From Flavobacteriales bacterium (GTDB lineage: Bacteria > Bacteroidota > Bacteroidia > Flavobacteriales_F > PHOS-HE28), in assembly GCA_016715995.1 (NCBI GenBank), contig JADJXF010000011.1, positions 257,759 to 321,758 of the forward strand: 64,000 nucleotides of DNA, given 5' to 3'. The notes beneath the pieces were generated by a model, which had not been told where the DNA came from, made no database searches, and worked only from the letters and a program-made list of their open reading frames with translations. Position 1 is the first letter of the stretch. Every line of letters starts with the position of its first letter. Positions 62,062 to 64,000 of the stretch are shown in pieces. Made by a program: the position numbers and the translations under genes.

Positions 62062-64000
62062 ATGAAACAACCGCTTCTTCTAACCGGCACCGCTCTAGGC
62101 GTCATCGCAGGCGCCTTCGTGCTGATGAACAGCCTGCCAGGCTGCCGCCCCTCGGGCACCACGAAAACCGTAGTGACCGGTGATGCCGCTTCCAAAGTGT
62201 ATGTGAAGCCCGGAACGCATGATGAGTTCTACAATCTCGTGAGCGGTGGATTCAGCGGCCAGCTCGCGGTCTATGGGCTGCCCAGCGGGCGCCTGCTGCG
62301 CGAAGTACCTGTGTTCAGCGTGGATCCCGAGAGCGGCTATGGCTATAGCGAGGAGAGCAAAGGCATGCTCACCACCAGCCACGGCTTCATTCCGTGGGAC
62401 GACAGCCACCACCCGGAGTTGTCGCAGACCGATGGCATCCCCGATGGCAAATGGTGCTTCATCAACGGCAACAACACGCCTAGAATCGCTTTGGTTGATC
62501 TCGGCACCTTCCGCACGGGAAGCATCATCGAAATCCCGAACAGTGCGGGCAATCACAGCTCACCCTTCACCACGGGCAATAGCGAGTATGTCGTGGCCGG
62601 CACGCGATTCAGCGTACCCATGGGTGATGACGCCTCGCGCGACGTGCCTATCAAGACCTATAAGGAGAACTTCAAGGGGAACGTGAGCTTCATCCACCCC
62701 GAACCCGAGACAGGCAAAATGAGCATCGCTTTCCAAATCGTGACCCCCGGCGTGAACTTCGACTTGAGCCATGCCGGCAAGGGGCCCAGTGAGGGTTGGT
62801 TCTTCTTCAGCTGCTACAACACCGAGCAGGCCTACAGCCTGTTGGAGGTGAACGCCAGCCAGCGCGACAAAGACTTCATCATGGCGGTGAACTGGAAGTT
62901 GGCGGAACAACTCGCCAAGGACGGCAAGGGCAAGCGCGTTCCCGGCAAGCACCACAGCAACTGGTGGAACGAGAAGACCCACAGCACGGAGACCACGGTC
63001 TATGACGATGTGCTTCAACTGGACCCTAAGGACCATCCCGGGCTGGTGTATTTCATGCCCTGTCCGAAGAGCCCGCACGGCTGCGATGTGGACCCCACCG
63101 GCAAGTACATCGTGGGGAGCGGCAAACTGGCCGCACTGATCCCGGTGTTCAGCTTCGAGAAGATCCAGAAAGCGATCGCGGCAAACGATGTGGAGGGCGA
63201 CTTCGCCGGCATCCCGGTGCTGAAGTATGAAAGCGTACTGCACGGTGAGGTAAAGAAGCCCGGTCTCGGGCCATTGCACACCGAGTTCGACGACAAGGGC
63301 AACGCCTACACCAGCTTCTTCGTGAGCAGCGAAATCGTGAAGTGGAACGTGGAGAAACTGGAGGTGGTGGACCGTGTGCCGACGTACTACAGCATCGGTC
63401 ACCTCTGCGTTCCCGGTGGGGACAGCAAGAAGCCGTGGGGTAAATACGTGATCGCGTACAACAAGATAACCAAGGACCGCTACCTGCCCACAGGTCCCGA
63501 GCTGACGCAGAGCGCGCAATTGTACAGTATCGATGGCGACAAGATGGAACTGTTGCTGGACTTCCCCACTACGGGCGAGCCGCACTACGCACAGGCCATT
63601 CCCGCCGAGCTGGTGAAGCCTCGCGAGGTGAAGTTCTTCAAGATCGAGGAGAACGAACACCCCTTCGTGGCCAAGGGTGAGAAGGAGACCAAGATCGAGC
63701 GTCGTGGCAAGGAGGTGCACGTGTGGATGACCACCATCCGCTCGCACTTCGCACCGGACAACATCGAGGGCGTGAAACTGGGTGACGAAGTGTACTTCCA
63801 CGTGACCAACCTGGAGCAGGATTGGGATGTGCCCCACGGCTTCGCGATCAAGGGAGCCGCGAATGCTGAGTTGCTCATCATGCCTGGTGAAACACAGACC
63901 CTCAAGTGGGTTCCCACCCGAGTTGGAGTGACGCCGATGTACTGCACGGACTTCTGCTCTGCGCTGCACCAAGAGATGCAGGGCTACGTGCGCGTTTCTC
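62062..64000 (+). CDS. nosZ: Nitrous oxide reductase, secreted lipoprotein clade II-like (3' end outside window)
   Basis: 646 codons are in the window; the last few are missing. NosZ reduces N2O to N2 in the periplasm. The N-terminus (MKQPLLLTGTALGVIAGAFV, then LMNSLPGC) is a Sec/lipoprotein signal, not Tat with twin arginine, as in clade II enzymes. CuZ-site residues are seen in WDDSHHPELS and further His in HEVH-like positions (GPLHTEFDDKGNAYTS, FMPCPKSPHGCDVDP, GEPHYAQAI). The C-terminal cupredoxin CuA site is CTDFCSALHQEMQGY (Cys, Cys, His, Met ligands). Upstream lies its cytochrome c; accessory nos genes should follow beyond the window. Confidence 0.95.
   Translation, partial: MKQPLLLTGTALGVIAGAFVLMNSLPGCRPSGTTKTVVTGDAASKVYVKPGTHDEFYNLVSGGFSGQLAVYGLPSGRLLREVPVFSVDPESGYGYSEESKGMLTTSHGFIPWDDSHHPELSQTDGIPDGKWCFINGNNTPRIALVDLGTFRTGSIIEIPNSAGNHSSPFTTGNSEYVVAGTRFSVPMGDDASRDVPIKTYKENFKGNVSFIHPEPETGKMSIAFQIVTPGVNFDLSHAGKGPSEGWFFFSCYNTEQAYSLLEVNASQRDKDFIMAVNWKLAEQLAKDGKGKRVPGKHHSNWWNEKTHSTETTVYDDVLQLDPKDHPGLVYFMPCPKSPHGCDVDPTGKYIVGSGKLAALIPVFSFEKIQKAIAANDVEGDFAGIPVLKYESVLHGEVKKPGLGPLHTEFDDKGNAYTSFFVSSEIVKWNVEKLEVVDRVPTYYSIGHLCVPGGDSKKPWGKYVIAYNKITKDRYLPTGPELTQSAQLYSIDGDKMELLLDFPTTGEPHYAQAIPAELVKPREVKFFKIEENEHPFVAKGEKETKIERRGKEVHVWMTTIRSHFAPDNIEGVKLGDEVYFHVTNLEQDWDVPHGFAIKGAANAELLIMPGETQTLKWVPTRVGVTPMYCTDFCSALHQEMQGYVRVS

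Overview
The window is 64 kb of high-GC chromosomal DNA from a member of the Bacteroidota, most likely a Flavobacteriales-type lineage. The evidence is: two proteins ending in type IX secretion (T9SS) sorting domains, SprB/SBBP-type adhesin repeats, a DUF5723-like outer-membrane protein, PD40-OmpA and TPR lipoproteins, a Bacteroidota-type promoter (TTG-N20-TAGGTTTGC), and a secreted, lipoprotein-type (clade II-like) nitrous oxide reductase. No rRNA operon, CRISPR array, prophage or intact IS element was seen. One tRNA, tRNA-Ala(CGC), is present.

Layout. 0-4 kb: two rhodanese proteins, tRNA-Ala, a TPR lipoprotein and recA. 4-13.1 kb: one giant T9SS adhesin gene with 20 tandem 222-nt repeats, broken into many frames by single-base indels. 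13.2-24.9 kb: rarA, a lipoprotein/DUF5723 pair (both frameshifted), an SMR transporter, proC, a PD40-OmpA protein coupled to queE (frameshifted), a GreA-like factor and an M14 carboxypeptidase. 24.9-32.6 kb: a T9SS cargo protein, a beta-helix protein, acs, a HAD protein and folD. 32.6-38.4 kb: a family of small secreted proteins, a PIN toxin-antitoxin pair and ffh; three degraded copies of the 3' end of ffh lie between the small genes. 38.6-43.3 kb: single housekeeping or stress genes. 43.4-50.5 kb: an apparent operon of a large cyclase/ATPase/TPR regulator and two FAD-dependent oxidoreductases. 50.8-57 kb: small metabolic genes (GNAT, DUF1801, alcohol dehydrogenase-like, yaaA, cupin, pirin, fatty acid desaturase). 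57.2-64 kb: a respiratory region with a CcoI/FixI-type copper ATPase, a polytopic membrane protein, a lipoprotein cytochrome c and nosZ, which is cut by the window end.

The strongest unusual signals are: (1) an array of secreted DUF4177-like genes that appears to have grown by tandem duplication taking the 3' end of ffh with it; (2) the indels that break the giant adhesin, which fall overwhelmingly on the two GATC sites of each repeat unit and so look like long-read base-calling errors at a modified motif rather than true gene decay; (3) twin outward-facing TGAC-N4-GTCA dyads between the nosZ-side genes and a divergent membrane-protein gene; (4) a short intergenic element present three times in the window; (5) two unlisted small ORFs, one of them a 33-residue membrane peptide just before the copper ATPase gene. 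All family assignments come from reading motifs by eye; no database search was run.
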